DNA from: JAWXTP01 sp044433415
Lineage (GTDB): Bacteria; Bacteroidota; Bacteroidia; Bacteroidales; Rikenellaceae
Reading direction: 5' to 3'
Assembly (NCBI GenBank): GCA_044433415.1
Contig: JAWXTP010000079.1
Location: 1-13,393, forward strand
DNA length: 13,393 nt
The position numbers were made by a program, and so were the translations under genes. The notes below the pieces were generated by a model. The model was not told where the DNA came from. It was given only the letters and a program-made list of their open reading frames with translations, and did not search any database. Shown here one piece after another: positions 1 through 5,937 of this stretch. The first letter of the stretch is position 1, and every line of letters starts with the position of its first letter.

Positions 1-231
1 GGGACTATGGTGTTGTTTATTGTTTTAGTGGGGGTATTTGCTGTGGGTGCTCCTGGAGTCCCTGGGGGTACAGTGATTGCTTCACTGGGGATAGTGACTT
101 CTATATTGGGATTCGACGAAGGGGCTACAGCTTTGCTACTTACCGTTTTCGCCCTCCAGGACAGCTTTGGGACGGCGTGCAACATTACTGGCGACGCCGC
201 TCTCTGTATGGTAATTAGTAAACACTGTTGA
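1..231 (+). CDS. Dicarboxylate/amino acid:cation symporter (DAACS family), C-terminal fragment
   Basis: The 5' part lies outside the window; the frame is open from base 1 and stops at TGA 229-231. The visible ~76 residues are very hydrophobic. They contain GAPGVPGG and, near the end, DSFGTACNITGD. These match the family's second re-entrant hairpin and the last transmembrane helix motif (D-x3-T-x2-N-x2-GD), which bind substrate and sodium. The protein would be an inner-membrane secondary transporter taking up acidic amino acids or C4-dicarboxylates with Na+ or H+; the substrate cannot be told from this piece. The tail after GD is only about 11 residues. A structured repeat starts 8 nt after the stop codon. 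Confidence 0.85.
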   Translation, partial: GTMVLFIVLVGVFAVGAPGVPGGTVIASLGIVTSILGFDEGATALLLTVFALQDSFGTACNITGDAALCMVISKHC

Positions 232-239
232 ACCTTTGG

Positions 240-414
240 GAAGGCTTTTCCCAATAACGGCCTACATTTTTCACCTTTTCCGAAAAAGAAGTGCTCACAG
301 CCATCGAGGCTGCTCCGCGTTCTTTTTCGAAAAACGCAAAAAATCTAAGCCATTCTTGGAAAAAGCGGACAATCGTGGACGCTATTTACCGCTCATGGTA
401 ACAAACCTGGGTTT
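240..414 (+). repeat. Structured ~175-nt intergenic repeat, copy 1 (possible ncRNA or non-autonomous element)
   Basis: This stretch is homologous to 3836-4011 on the minus strand (176 nt). Conserved blocks are the start (GAAGGCTTTTCCCAATAACG), an apical hairpin CAGCC-N5-GGCTG (298-302/308-312), and the last ~65 nt up to AAACCTGGGTTT. Between them lies a stem, 281-290 (CGAAAAAGAA) with 320-329 (TTCTTTTTCG). It continues outward with 276-279/331-334 and 266-271/339-344. The other copy has a different sequence here but still pairs. In the 3' block AGCGG (364-368) pairs with CCGCT (389-393), and CCAT (350-353) with ATGG (395-398). It lies directly downstream of the transporter, in the same orientation. 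A 61-codon open frame covers it but is not treated as a gene. Confidence 0.75.
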
Positions 415-424
415 CAACTAACAA

Positions 425-541
425 CGACAAGCGACTAAATAGCAGGGTCATGCAAGGTCGTACAGGGTCGTAACAAGCGACAGAATAATTATAGTGGTAA
501 TATTTTGTGATTATTTTTAGCAATATTTAGTCGCTTGTCGC
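425..541. repeat. Palindromic repeat, copy 1 (GCGACAAGCGACTAAAT arms) with internal 10-bp tandem units
   Basis: The left arm is at 425-440, a degenerate second left arm at 473-486, and the right arm AATATTTAGTCGCTTGTCGC at 522-541. Between the two left arms are three 10-bp units, AGGGTCATGC, AAGGTCGTAC and AGGGTCGTAA (444-473). The interior (about 487-521, ATTATAGTGGTAATATTTTG and following) matches the interior of the copy at 3754-3827. The region lies between the structured repeat and ogt. It could form a long hairpin in RNA or a cruciform in DNA. Confidence 0.8.
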
Positions 542-586
542 GACCCCTTTGACCTCTATGACCCCTTTGACCCCTTTGACCCTCCA
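542..586. repeat. 9-bp tandem repeat array, GACCCCTTT
   Basis: The units are GACCCCTTT (542-550), GACCTCTAT (551-559), GACCCCTTT (560-568), GACCCCTTT (569-577) and a degenerate GACCCTCCA (578-586). The array abuts the right arm of the palindrome without a gap. It is roughly complementary to the GGGTC-containing 10-bp units on the other side (444-473), so it extends the inverted repeat. Confidence 0.8.
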
Positions 587-588
587 AC

Positions 589-656
589 AATCTTTCAAGC
601 AATCTTTCCACGCTTGTCGCTCATTAATCATTAACCATTAATCATTAACCATCATT
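589..656. repeat. 12-bp duplication, palindrome half-site and CATTAAY heptad array up to the ogt start
   Basis: CAATCTTTCAAG is followed by CAATCTTTCCAC (about 588-611). Then comes a single half-site, CCACGCTTGTCGC (608-620), which differs from the main arm beyond GCTTGTCGC. From 622 there are four 7-bp units, CATTAAT/CATTAAC alternating, then CATCATT, which ends one base before the ogt ATG at 657. No separate Shine-Dalgarno sequence is visible, because the heptads occupy the whole leader next to the start codon. Confidence 0.75.
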
Positions 657-1112
657 ATGCCAACATACAAATCCCCATTAGGTTACATAAAAATTGAACA
701 CAAAAACTGTAAACTTACACTTTTGAAAATTCTTAAAAGTACACCCTCTGATTGTGGCATAACAGATGAATTTACTGATAAGGTCTTTGCGCAATTACTA
801 AAATATTTTCGTGGGGAACTTAAGAATTTTGACGTGGAAGTTGATACCAGTGCGTGTACCCCCTTTCAGGAAAGTGTACTCAAAGAACTACAGAAAATCC
901 CCTATGGGGAAACTCGCACCTATAAGGATATCGCCATAGCTCTAGGAAAACCTACAGCTGCTAGAGCCGTTGGTGGCGCTAACAACAAGAATCCTATACA
1001 TATAATAATCCCTTGCCACCGTGTTATTGGTGGCAAGGGAAAACTTGTAGGCTATGCCGCAGGGTTAGATACTAAAGAAACACTCCTTGATATTGAAACC
1101 TCTAAATTTTAG
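657..1112 (+). CDS. ogt: Methylated-DNA--protein-cysteine S-methyltransferase (O6-alkylguanine-DNA alkyltransferase)
   Basis: This 151-aa cytoplasmic DNA repair protein removes alkyl groups from O6-alkylguanine (and O4-alkylthymine) by suicide transfer to a cysteine. The acceptor is Cys120 in the diagnostic PCHRV motif (119-123). GETRTY (84-89) begins the helix-turn-helix DNA-binding part, and Arg103 in AARAVGGANN matches the arginine finger that flips out the base. VGYAAGLDTKETLL (131-144) is the usual C-terminal signature. The length fits the short Ogt type without an Ada domain. The start at 657 gives a normal N-terminus (SPLGYIKI), directly after heptad repeats. The stop codon TAG (1110-1112) is the first three bases of the next heptad array. 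It converges with the ATPase gene on the other strand. Confidence 0.93.
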   Translation: MPTYKSPLGYIKIEHKNCKLTLLKILKSTPSDCGITDEFTDKVFAQLLKYFRGELKNFDVEVDTSACTPFQESVLKELQKIPYGETRTYKDIAIALGKPTAARAVGGANNKNPIHIIIPCHRVIGGKGKLVGYAAGLDTKETLLDIETSKF

Positions 1113-1322
1113 GTGATAGGCACTAGGTACTAGGTACTAGGTGATAGGTGCGACAAGCGACTAAATATTGTTAGAAAAATTCTCAAAAAAAGCTATTTAT
1201 TTCTTTATAAATTATAGTATCTGTTGTGCATGACTCTAGCGCGCTTTTTGCGCAAGATACCAATATTTAGTCGCTTGTCGCACCTGACACCTAACACCTA
1301 TCACCTATCACCTATCACCTAA
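1110..1322. repeat. Long inverted repeat: palindrome copy 2 flanked by six heptads on each side (likely bidirectional terminator region)
   Basis: The left side has six TAGGTGA-type heptads (1110-1150). Then comes the arm GCGACAAGCGACTAAATATT (1150-1169), a unique interior (1170-1261), the inverted arm (1262-1281), and six CACCTAT-type heptads (1281-1322). Heptads on the two sides are complementary, so the arms total ~60 bp. The interior contains a smaller stem, GTATCT with AGATAC, around GCGC...GCGC. The element sits between two convergent genes and supplies both stop codons: TAG of ogt at 1110-1112, and TGA of the minus-strand ATPase at 1317-1315. A role in ending transcription from both sides is inferred from position and structure. 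Confidence 0.85.
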
Positions 1323-2451
1323 AGCTAAAATACTCATGCTTAAGCCAATATTTGTACATAGGATCTTGAAACGTTACTACATTAGCTCTATTGTCAAGAA
1401 TATCTTTGTCTATCAATGATTTTCTAGCACGGTTAACTGTTGCTGATGAACCTATTTTGTATTTTGTAAGTACCTCTTGGGAAGATAAATTCTTCTCTCC
1501 TGCAATTATAGCCTTTAGAATACCTAACTGTTTTGTTGTCAACCCCTCTGTAATAGTCACAAATAGTAAACTTAACTGCTCAACAATAGTGATGTGCGAC
1601 AAAGTAACAACTTCAGCACTACATACACTATCTGTCCTTAGCCAACATTGTTGAGCTAGCTGCTGCACATAGTAAGGATGGTTTTCAGCTAATGAAACTA
1701 TCTGTTCTATCTCTTCTTTCATTATGGACTTACCTGTAGCAGAAAACCTCTCAGATATGAAGCCTACCCACGCTGGAGTGGCTATTTTTTCTAAAAATAA
1801 TATATCCCCAAATTTGTAAAAAGGCATGGACGACGATGTAAATACATCAAGCATCATGTGTCGCTTACTGCCATACAGGCAATAAGCAGTATTTTGATGT
1901 AACTGCCAATGCGAACGGAGCTTCTTCTGAAAATATAAAGGATCACCAAATTCTGATACATTCTGAAACTCATCTATGCAGACCACAATTTTTAAACCTT
2001 TCTCCGTAGCTATTCGCTCCGCTAAATCAAGAATTGCATCAGGTTGTCGTTTCACCTCTTCCCAGTTTAGCTGCAACGAAACTTCATTAACACCATCTGC
2101 TGAAAGAGATATTTTAGGTAACAAATGTGAGAAAAAACGCTTCGCACCTCCTATAATTTCTTCTACTTTCGTAGAAGTAGACTTTAAAATACTATAAGCT
2201 AACAACTCATAAAAATGCTCCTCATTACGAACATTAAAAAGATCTATCCTACAAATCCTAAGATTCTCGTCTCTTTGCATTGCCAACTCAGCAGATTTTG
2301 CAACCAATGACGACTTACCCCACCTTCGCGGCGATATAATAACAGTGTTTATTAATGACGTGAAATTCATAACAAGACGATCTGTCTCACTATCACGATC
2401 CGTAAAATTCTCACTTTGAGCTATCTTACCAAAAATAAAAGGTGTATTCAT
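1315..2451 (-). CDS. AAA+/STAND-type ATPase with C-terminal winged helix (archaeal ATPase_2-like)
   Basis: The 378-aa protein has a P-loop SPRRWGKSS (40-48) and a Walker B strand ending in CIDEF (158-162). YGSKRHMM (193-200), near the expected sensor position, is typical of this family. Residues ~240-300 look like a helical lid. A winged-helix region (~302-370) ends in FQDPMYKYWL (361-370). This matches the PF01637-like ATPase group common in Bacteroidota and archaea. Their cellular role is poorly known; regulatory or mobile-element links have been proposed. No nuclease or membrane segment is seen. The last codon (Arg) and the stop TGA lie within the heptad array 1281-1322. The promoter region carries 15-bp repeats that overlap the promoter boxes, so autoregulation is plausible but inferred. 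Confidence 0.85.
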   Translation of the reverse strand: MNTPFIFGKIAQSENFTDRDSETDRLVMNFTSLINTVIISPRRWGKSSLVAKSAELAMQRDENLRICRIDLFNVRNEEHFYELLAYSILKSTSTKVEEIIGGAKRFFSHLLPKISLSADGVNEVSLQLNWEEVKRQPDAILDLAERIATEKGLKIVVCIDEFQNVSEFGDPLYFQKKLRSHWQLHQNTAYCLYGSKRHMMLDVFTSSSMPFYKFGDILFLEKIATPAWVGFISERFSATGKSIMKEEIEQIVSLAENHPYYVQQLAQQCWLRTDSVCSAEVVTLSHITIVEQLSLLFVTITEGLTTKQLGILKAIIAGEKNLSSQEVLTKYKIGSSATVNRARKSLIDKDILDNRANVVTFQDPMYKYWLKHEYFSFR

Positions 2452-2473
2452 AGTAACTTATTTATATGTTACA

Positions 2474-2505
2474 CAAATGTATGAAACATTTTTGTAAGAA
2501 ACAAA
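2474..2505 (-). promoter_or_regulatory. Bacteroidota-type promoter of the AAA ATPase gene
   Basis: On the minus strand, TTTG (2505-2502) is followed by 20 bp and then TACATTTG (2481-2474). This matches the -33 TTTG and -7 TAnnTTTG consensus. The transcription start would lie near 2467, leaving a leader of only ~15 nt before the ATG at 2451. Both boxes fall inside or at the edge of the 15-bp repeat array. Confidence 0.65.
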
Positions 2506-2532
2506 TTTGTAAGAAACATTTTTGTTACATTT
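2479..2532. repeat. 15-bp direct repeats over the ATPase promoter (possible operators)
   Basis: Plus-strand units are GTATGAAACATTTTT (2479-2493), GTAAGAAACAAATTT (2494-2508), GTAAGAAACATTTTT (2509-2523) and a partial GTTACATTT (2524-2532). They are directly adjacent, cover the promoter, and are absent elsewhere in the window. A site for a repressor or activator, perhaps the winged-helix ATPase itself, is an inference. Confidence 0.75.
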
Positions 2533-2550
2533 CGAATAATTCCCTACTCT

Positions 2551-3711
2551 TTACCTAACTTCTTCAAGGGCTTCTTCGAAAGTACGGTTTATAAGTAAGT
2601 CATCAGTTGAAGGAGTAAGATTTTTAACCTTACTATAAACTTCCAAACTTTTACGAGTTCTAAATTTCATGCCACTAACAAAAAGTTTCTCTAAGGTGGT
2701 AAGGTAATTCATATTAGCACTTTCAGTGAAACTCTCTAAGGCTTCCTTATGTCCCAAGATATATGCTAGACGCATTTGTATCTCTGGAAGTGACAGGTCT
2801 ACACCTGAAATAGCTCCTGCATCTATAGCCTTACGACCATTACCATAGATAAAGTCAGCAGGTCCAAGAGCCACTTGTGAGCTAAGTACCACAGGTATAT
2901 TTTTCTCCCTTAGCTCCTCTATAAGGCTTATAGGTGAGTAGCTGTCGTCTTTTTCAATGTTTATATTACCACCTCCATAACCTGCAAGTATCACAGCAGA
3001 AGCTCCTTGTACTTCACGCCTATAGTCTTCTATAGTTTTAAAAGGGTCGGTATATATTATACGTACATGCTTATCAAAACTGGTATCAGCAAAGGTTTCT
3101 GTATAACCATTTTCGTGCACGCATTCTATTATCTTATCTGTAATAGCCTTCATTTTTGTAAGAGTGATATCTGACGAGTCTATCACAAGGGTGGAATGCT
3201 CCTCTATGCTAACTATAGAATCTTTATGCTGAACCTTTATAAACTCTTCTAATAGAGGCGATTTCTTAGGTGAAAGAGAGTCATTAATATCATTTGATGA
3301 AGCTATAGTACCTCCTGTAGTAAGCAGATAGAGCTTATCAAGAATGATAGGAGAGTCATAAATAGCAACACGCTTATCCGCAAACTTAACCTCATCCCAC
3401 TCCATACGAGCTATCATATCCCCCGTAAAAGCGTTATGGTTCCACCTGTCAACCTTATAAAGGGAGTCTGAGAAAGCCTGAGTACCATTATTAAAAACCG
3501 TAAATATATGCGCAGGTTTTATGTTCCTCAGAAAGTGTACACTATTTACAATATTTATGTAGGCATCTGAAAAACTAGGTAAAGTAGGAAGTGGAACTTG
3601 ACTTCCTGTGATTGCAATATTAACCCTATTATTCTTTAAGGCATATCTTATGAAAGCATGAGTCCATGCTAAAGTGTCTGTTCCGTGAGTTATTAATATA
3701 GCGATGTTCAT
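2551..3711 (-). CDS. Asparaginase-family protein with permuted N-terminal domain
   Basis: This 386-aa protein carries both catalytic signatures of bacterial L-asparaginases, but in reversed order. The N-terminus begins with THGTDTLAWT (8-17), followed by ITGSQVPL (34-41) and a Lys86 region that fits the catalytic lysine segment. The segment LLTTGGTIASS (129-139), which normally begins the protein, follows, with DSSD at 178-181. The C-terminal domain then runs in its usual order: AGYGGGN (243-249), then SSQVALGPADFIYGNG (277-292) and DAGAISGVDLS (297-307). The likely nucleophile is Thr135, with Thr11, Asp12 and Lys86 as the second triad. An in-frame TAA 18 nt upstream of the ATG excludes a longer protein with a second TGGTIA. 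No signal peptide, so it is probably cytoplasmic. The likely reaction is asparagine to aspartate plus ammonia; activity is inferred. Confidence 0.8.
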   Translation of the reverse strand: MNIAILITHGTDTLAWTHAFIRYALKNNRVNIAITGSQVPLPTLPSFSDAYINIVNSVHFLRNIKPAHIFTVFNNGTQAFSDSLYKVDRWNHNAFTGDMIARMEWDEVKFADKRVAIYDSPIILDKLYLLTTGGTIASSNDINDSLSPKKSPLLEEFIKVQHKDSIVSIEEHSTLVIDSSDITLTKMKAITDKIIECVHENGYTETFADTSFDKHVRIIYTDPFKTIEDYRREVQGASAVILAGYGGGNINIEKDDSYSPISLIEELREKNIPVVLSSQVALGPADFIYGNGRKAIDAGAISGVDLSLPEIQMRLAYILGHKEALESFTESANMNYLTTLEKLFVSGMKFRTRKSLEVYSKVKNLTPSTDDLLINRTFEEALEEVR

Positions 3712-3726
3712 AGAGGTAATGAGGAA

Positions 3727-3754
3727 TTAGGTGTTAGGTGTTAGCTTTTAGGGG
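3727..3754. repeat. TTAGGTG heptad array before the asparaginase-like gene
   Basis: There are four 7-bp units: TTAGGTG, TTAGGTG, TTAGCTT and TTAGGGG. The last base is shared with the palindrome arm at 3754. The array ends 15 bp before the start codon of the asparaginase-like gene (ATG at 3711-3709) and resembles the heptads at 1110-1150. Confidence 0.75.
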
Positions 3755-3827
3755 CGACAAGCGACTAAATATTACGAAAAATAATCACAAAAAATATTAT
3801 CACTATAATCATTTAGTCGCTTGTCGC
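3754..3827. repeat. Palindromic repeat, copy 3
   Basis: The left arm GCGACAAGCGACTAAATATT (3754-3773) is inverted at 3811-3827. The 37-bp interior, read on the minus strand (ATTATAGTGATAATATTTTT then TGTGATTATTTTTC), closely matches the interior of copy 1 at 487-521. It lies between structured repeat copy 2 and the heptads, in the gap between nadE and the asparaginase-like gene. Confidence 0.85.
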
Positions 3828-3835
3828 GTTAATTA

Positions 3836-4011
3836 AAACCCAGGTTTGTTACCATGAGCGGTAGATAACGTCCACGACTGTCCGCTTTTTCCAAGAATGG
3901 TTCATATTTGCGGCGTTTCTGTGCATTTTAAGCGGAGCAGCCTCGGGCGGCTGTGAGCATTGAAATGCACAGAAAGGTCGCAAAGATGAGCCGTTATTGG
4001 GAAAAGCCTTC
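3836..4011 (-). repeat. Structured ~175-nt intergenic repeat, copy 2 (overlaps the nadE 3' end)
   Basis: On the minus strand this copy matches 240-414: the same ends, the same apical CAGCC-N6-GGCTG hairpin and the same 3' block with AGCGG/CCGCT pairing. The central stem is different in sequence, TTTCTGTGCATTT (3916-3928) with AAATGCACAGAAA (3963-3975), 13 perfect pairs. It extends with TTTGCG (3907-3912) and CGCAAA (3979-3984). The first 18 nt are translated as the last five residues (EGFSQ) and the TAA stop of nadE. The orientation is the same as the upstream gene, as in copy 1. Confidence 0.75.
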
Positions 4012-5913
4012 ACTAAGCATCCAAAGCTGACACGACGCATCACTAGGCATGCGCCAATCACCACGTGGGGATAAGGATGCCGACCCCACTTTGGGGCCGT
4101 CAGGAAGGCAAGAACGCTTAAACTGTTGATTAAAGAACCTTCTAAAGAACACCCTTATCCATTTATTAATAGTCTCCTTATCAAATACTCCCTCAAAAGC
4201 TCTCTCCGCTAGGAAAGCTATCTTTGCAGGACTATATCCAAACCTAAGAGTATAGTAAAGGAAGAAATCATGTAAATCATAAGGTCCTACTAGGTCTTCC
4301 GTCACCTGAGCTATATTCCCGTTCTCATCTGCTGGTAGCAGCTCTGGACTTATAGGAGTATCCACAATATCCAAAAGCCTAGCCTGAGCTTCACCCTTTA
4401 TCTCATGCATGGCAACCCATTTCACAAGGTGTTTCACTAAAGTCTTCGGTATAGAACCATTAACCCCATACATGGACATGTGGTCACCATTGTAGGTAGC
4501 CCACCCTAGCGCTAACTCCGACAAGTCTCCTGTCCCTATCACTAATCCGTTAACCTGGTTAGCTATATTCATTAATATCTTAGTACGCTCACGAGCTTGC
4601 GTATTCTCATATACCACATCGTGAACCTCTGCATCATGACCTATATCGCTAAAATGCTGCTCACAAGCCTCCTTTATAGATATCTCACGTACGGTAATCC
4701 CCAACTCCTGCATCAGTGTCACAGCATTATTGTAGGTGCGCCCTGTAGTACCAAACCCAGGCATGGTAACCCCTACAATATCCTTACGTGAGCGCTTTAA
4801 CTTATCCATAGTCTTCACACATACCAGTAGGGCAAGTGTAGAGTCTAAACCTCCCGAAATACCCACCACAACAGTGTTGGCTCTAGTATGTGTCACACGA
4901 CGTGCAAGACCTGAACTTTGAATATTAAATATCTCCTCACATCTCTCTATAAGCTCCAAGCCTCCTGGCACAAAAGGATATGCAGGTACGATTCTCTCTA
5001 CCTGTGATAGCTTTAACTTAGGGAGCTTCATCTGTATCGTACGGTAAGGCTCAGGTCTTCTATCTGTCGTAAAACCATTATTTACCCTTCTATCAGTCTC
5101 TAGACGTTCCACATCAATATCTGCTACAACTAATTGAGGTTCAAATGAGAAACGTTCGCTCTTTTCAAGCACGGAACCATTCTCTGCAACTATGGCATTA
5201 CCTGCAAATACAACATCTGTAGTTGACTCTCCATAACCTGCTGAGGAGTAAACATAAGCAGCTGAACAACGAGCAGATTGCTGAGTAATAAGAGACATCA
5301 AGTAGTTGTGCTTACCTATAAGCTCATTACTAGCGGATAGGTTAACAAGAATGTTAGCCCCAGCCATTGCAGCATTACTACTAGGCGGTATAGGCATCCA
5401 TAGGTCTTCACATAACTCAATTGCTACTCTAGCCTTCTCAAAAGCAAAAAGAAGATCTGTACCTATAGGGATATTTTTCTGACCACATAGAGTTATCTCC
5501 TTTGCAAAGTGACGTGATGCAGGAGAAAACCACCTTTTCTCATAAAACTCTTTATATTCTGGAAGGTGGCTCTTAGGTACTACGCCTAGAATCTCACCTT
5601 TTAATATCACTACAGCACAGTTTAGCAGCATACTCTCAGTAGCTATAGGCATACCCACTATAACCATAATAGGCAGGTGGCAGGTGGCATGAAGCAGTGA
5701 CACTAGAGCGTCTTCTGCCCCATCAAGAAGCACCTGTTGATGAAATAAATCACCACAGGTATAGCCTGTAATTGATAGCTCTGGAAACACTACTAGCTGT
5801 GCACCTTTTTCTGTGACTTGCTCAACTTGTGTTAATATTGCTTTTAAATTGAATTCACAATCTGCGACCCTTATCTCTGGAATCGCTGTTGCTACTTTAA
5901 TAAATCCAAACAT
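3994..5913 (-). CDS. nadE: Glutamine-dependent NAD+ synthetase
   Basis: The 639-aa cytoplasmic enzyme makes NAD+ from nicotinate adenine dinucleotide, ATP and glutamine. The N-terminal nitrilase-fold glutaminase domain (1-~290) has the Glu-Lys-Cys triad at Glu45 (VVFPELSITG), Lys114 (VVPKSHLPEYKEFYEKRWF) and Cys168 (IELCEDLW). Ammonia passes to the C-terminal synthetase domain, which has the PP-loop GISGGLDST (351-359), TGDLSELALGW (461-471) and YGVNGSIPKTLVK (482-494). KRSCLPDGPKVGSASLSPRG (599-618) is the family's terminal signature. The length is normal. The stop codon and last five residues come from a structured repeat, so the native C-terminal tip may have been replaced. It starts 24 nt after the TOPRIM-like gene and is probably transcribed with it. 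Confidence 0.96.
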   Translation of the reverse strand: MFGFIKVATAIPEIRVADCEFNLKAILTQVEQVTEKGAQLVVFPELSITGYTCGDLFHQQVLLDGAEDALVSLLHATCHLPIMVIVGMPIATESMLLNCAVVILKGEILGVVPKSHLPEYKEFYEKRWFSPASRHFAKEITLCGQKNIPIGTDLLFAFEKARVAIELCEDLWMPIPPSSNAAMAGANILVNLSASNELIGKHNYLMSLITQQSARCSAAYVYSSAGYGESTTDVVFAGNAIVAENGSVLEKSERFSFEPQLVVADIDVERLETDRRVNNGFTTDRRPEPYRTIQMKLPKLKLSQVERIVPAYPFVPGGLELIERCEEIFNIQSSGLARRVTHTRANTVVVGISGGLDSTLALLVCVKTMDKLKRSRKDIVGVTMPGFGTTGRTYNNAVTLMQELGITVREISIKEACEQHFSDIGHDAEVHDVVYENTQARERTKILMNIANQVNGLVIGTGDLSELALGWATYNGDHMSMYGVNGSIPKTLVKHLVKWVAMHEIKGEAQARLLDIVDTPISPELLPADENGNIAQVTEDLVGPYDLHDFFLYYTLRFGYSPAKIAFLAERAFEGVFDKETINKWIRVFFRRFFNQQFKRSCLPDGPKVGSASLSPRGDWRMPSDASCQLWMLSEGFSQ

Positions 5914-5937
5914 CGTATTTATTTTAAGTATCTTTTA

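Noticed and set aside
236..421. 61-codon plus-strand open frame
   Set aside because: It lies over the structured repeat. Differences between the two repeat copies preserve base pairing, not the reading frame, and the product is low-complexity and basic.
1110..1322. Insertion sequence
   Set aside because: No transposase frame lies between the inverted arms, and no target-site duplication can be defined because of the flanking heptads. Kept as a repeat only.
1391..1654. Plus-strand open frames inside the ATPase, nadE and AAA15 genes (also 1976-2197, 4597-4921, 7186-7377, 11049-11381)
   Set aside because: They are antisense shadows of well-supported genes and have no family motifs.
3849..4064. 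71-codon minus-strand open frame
   Set aside because: It overlaps the nadE 3' end and structured repeat copy 2 in another frame; no supporting start signal or family match.
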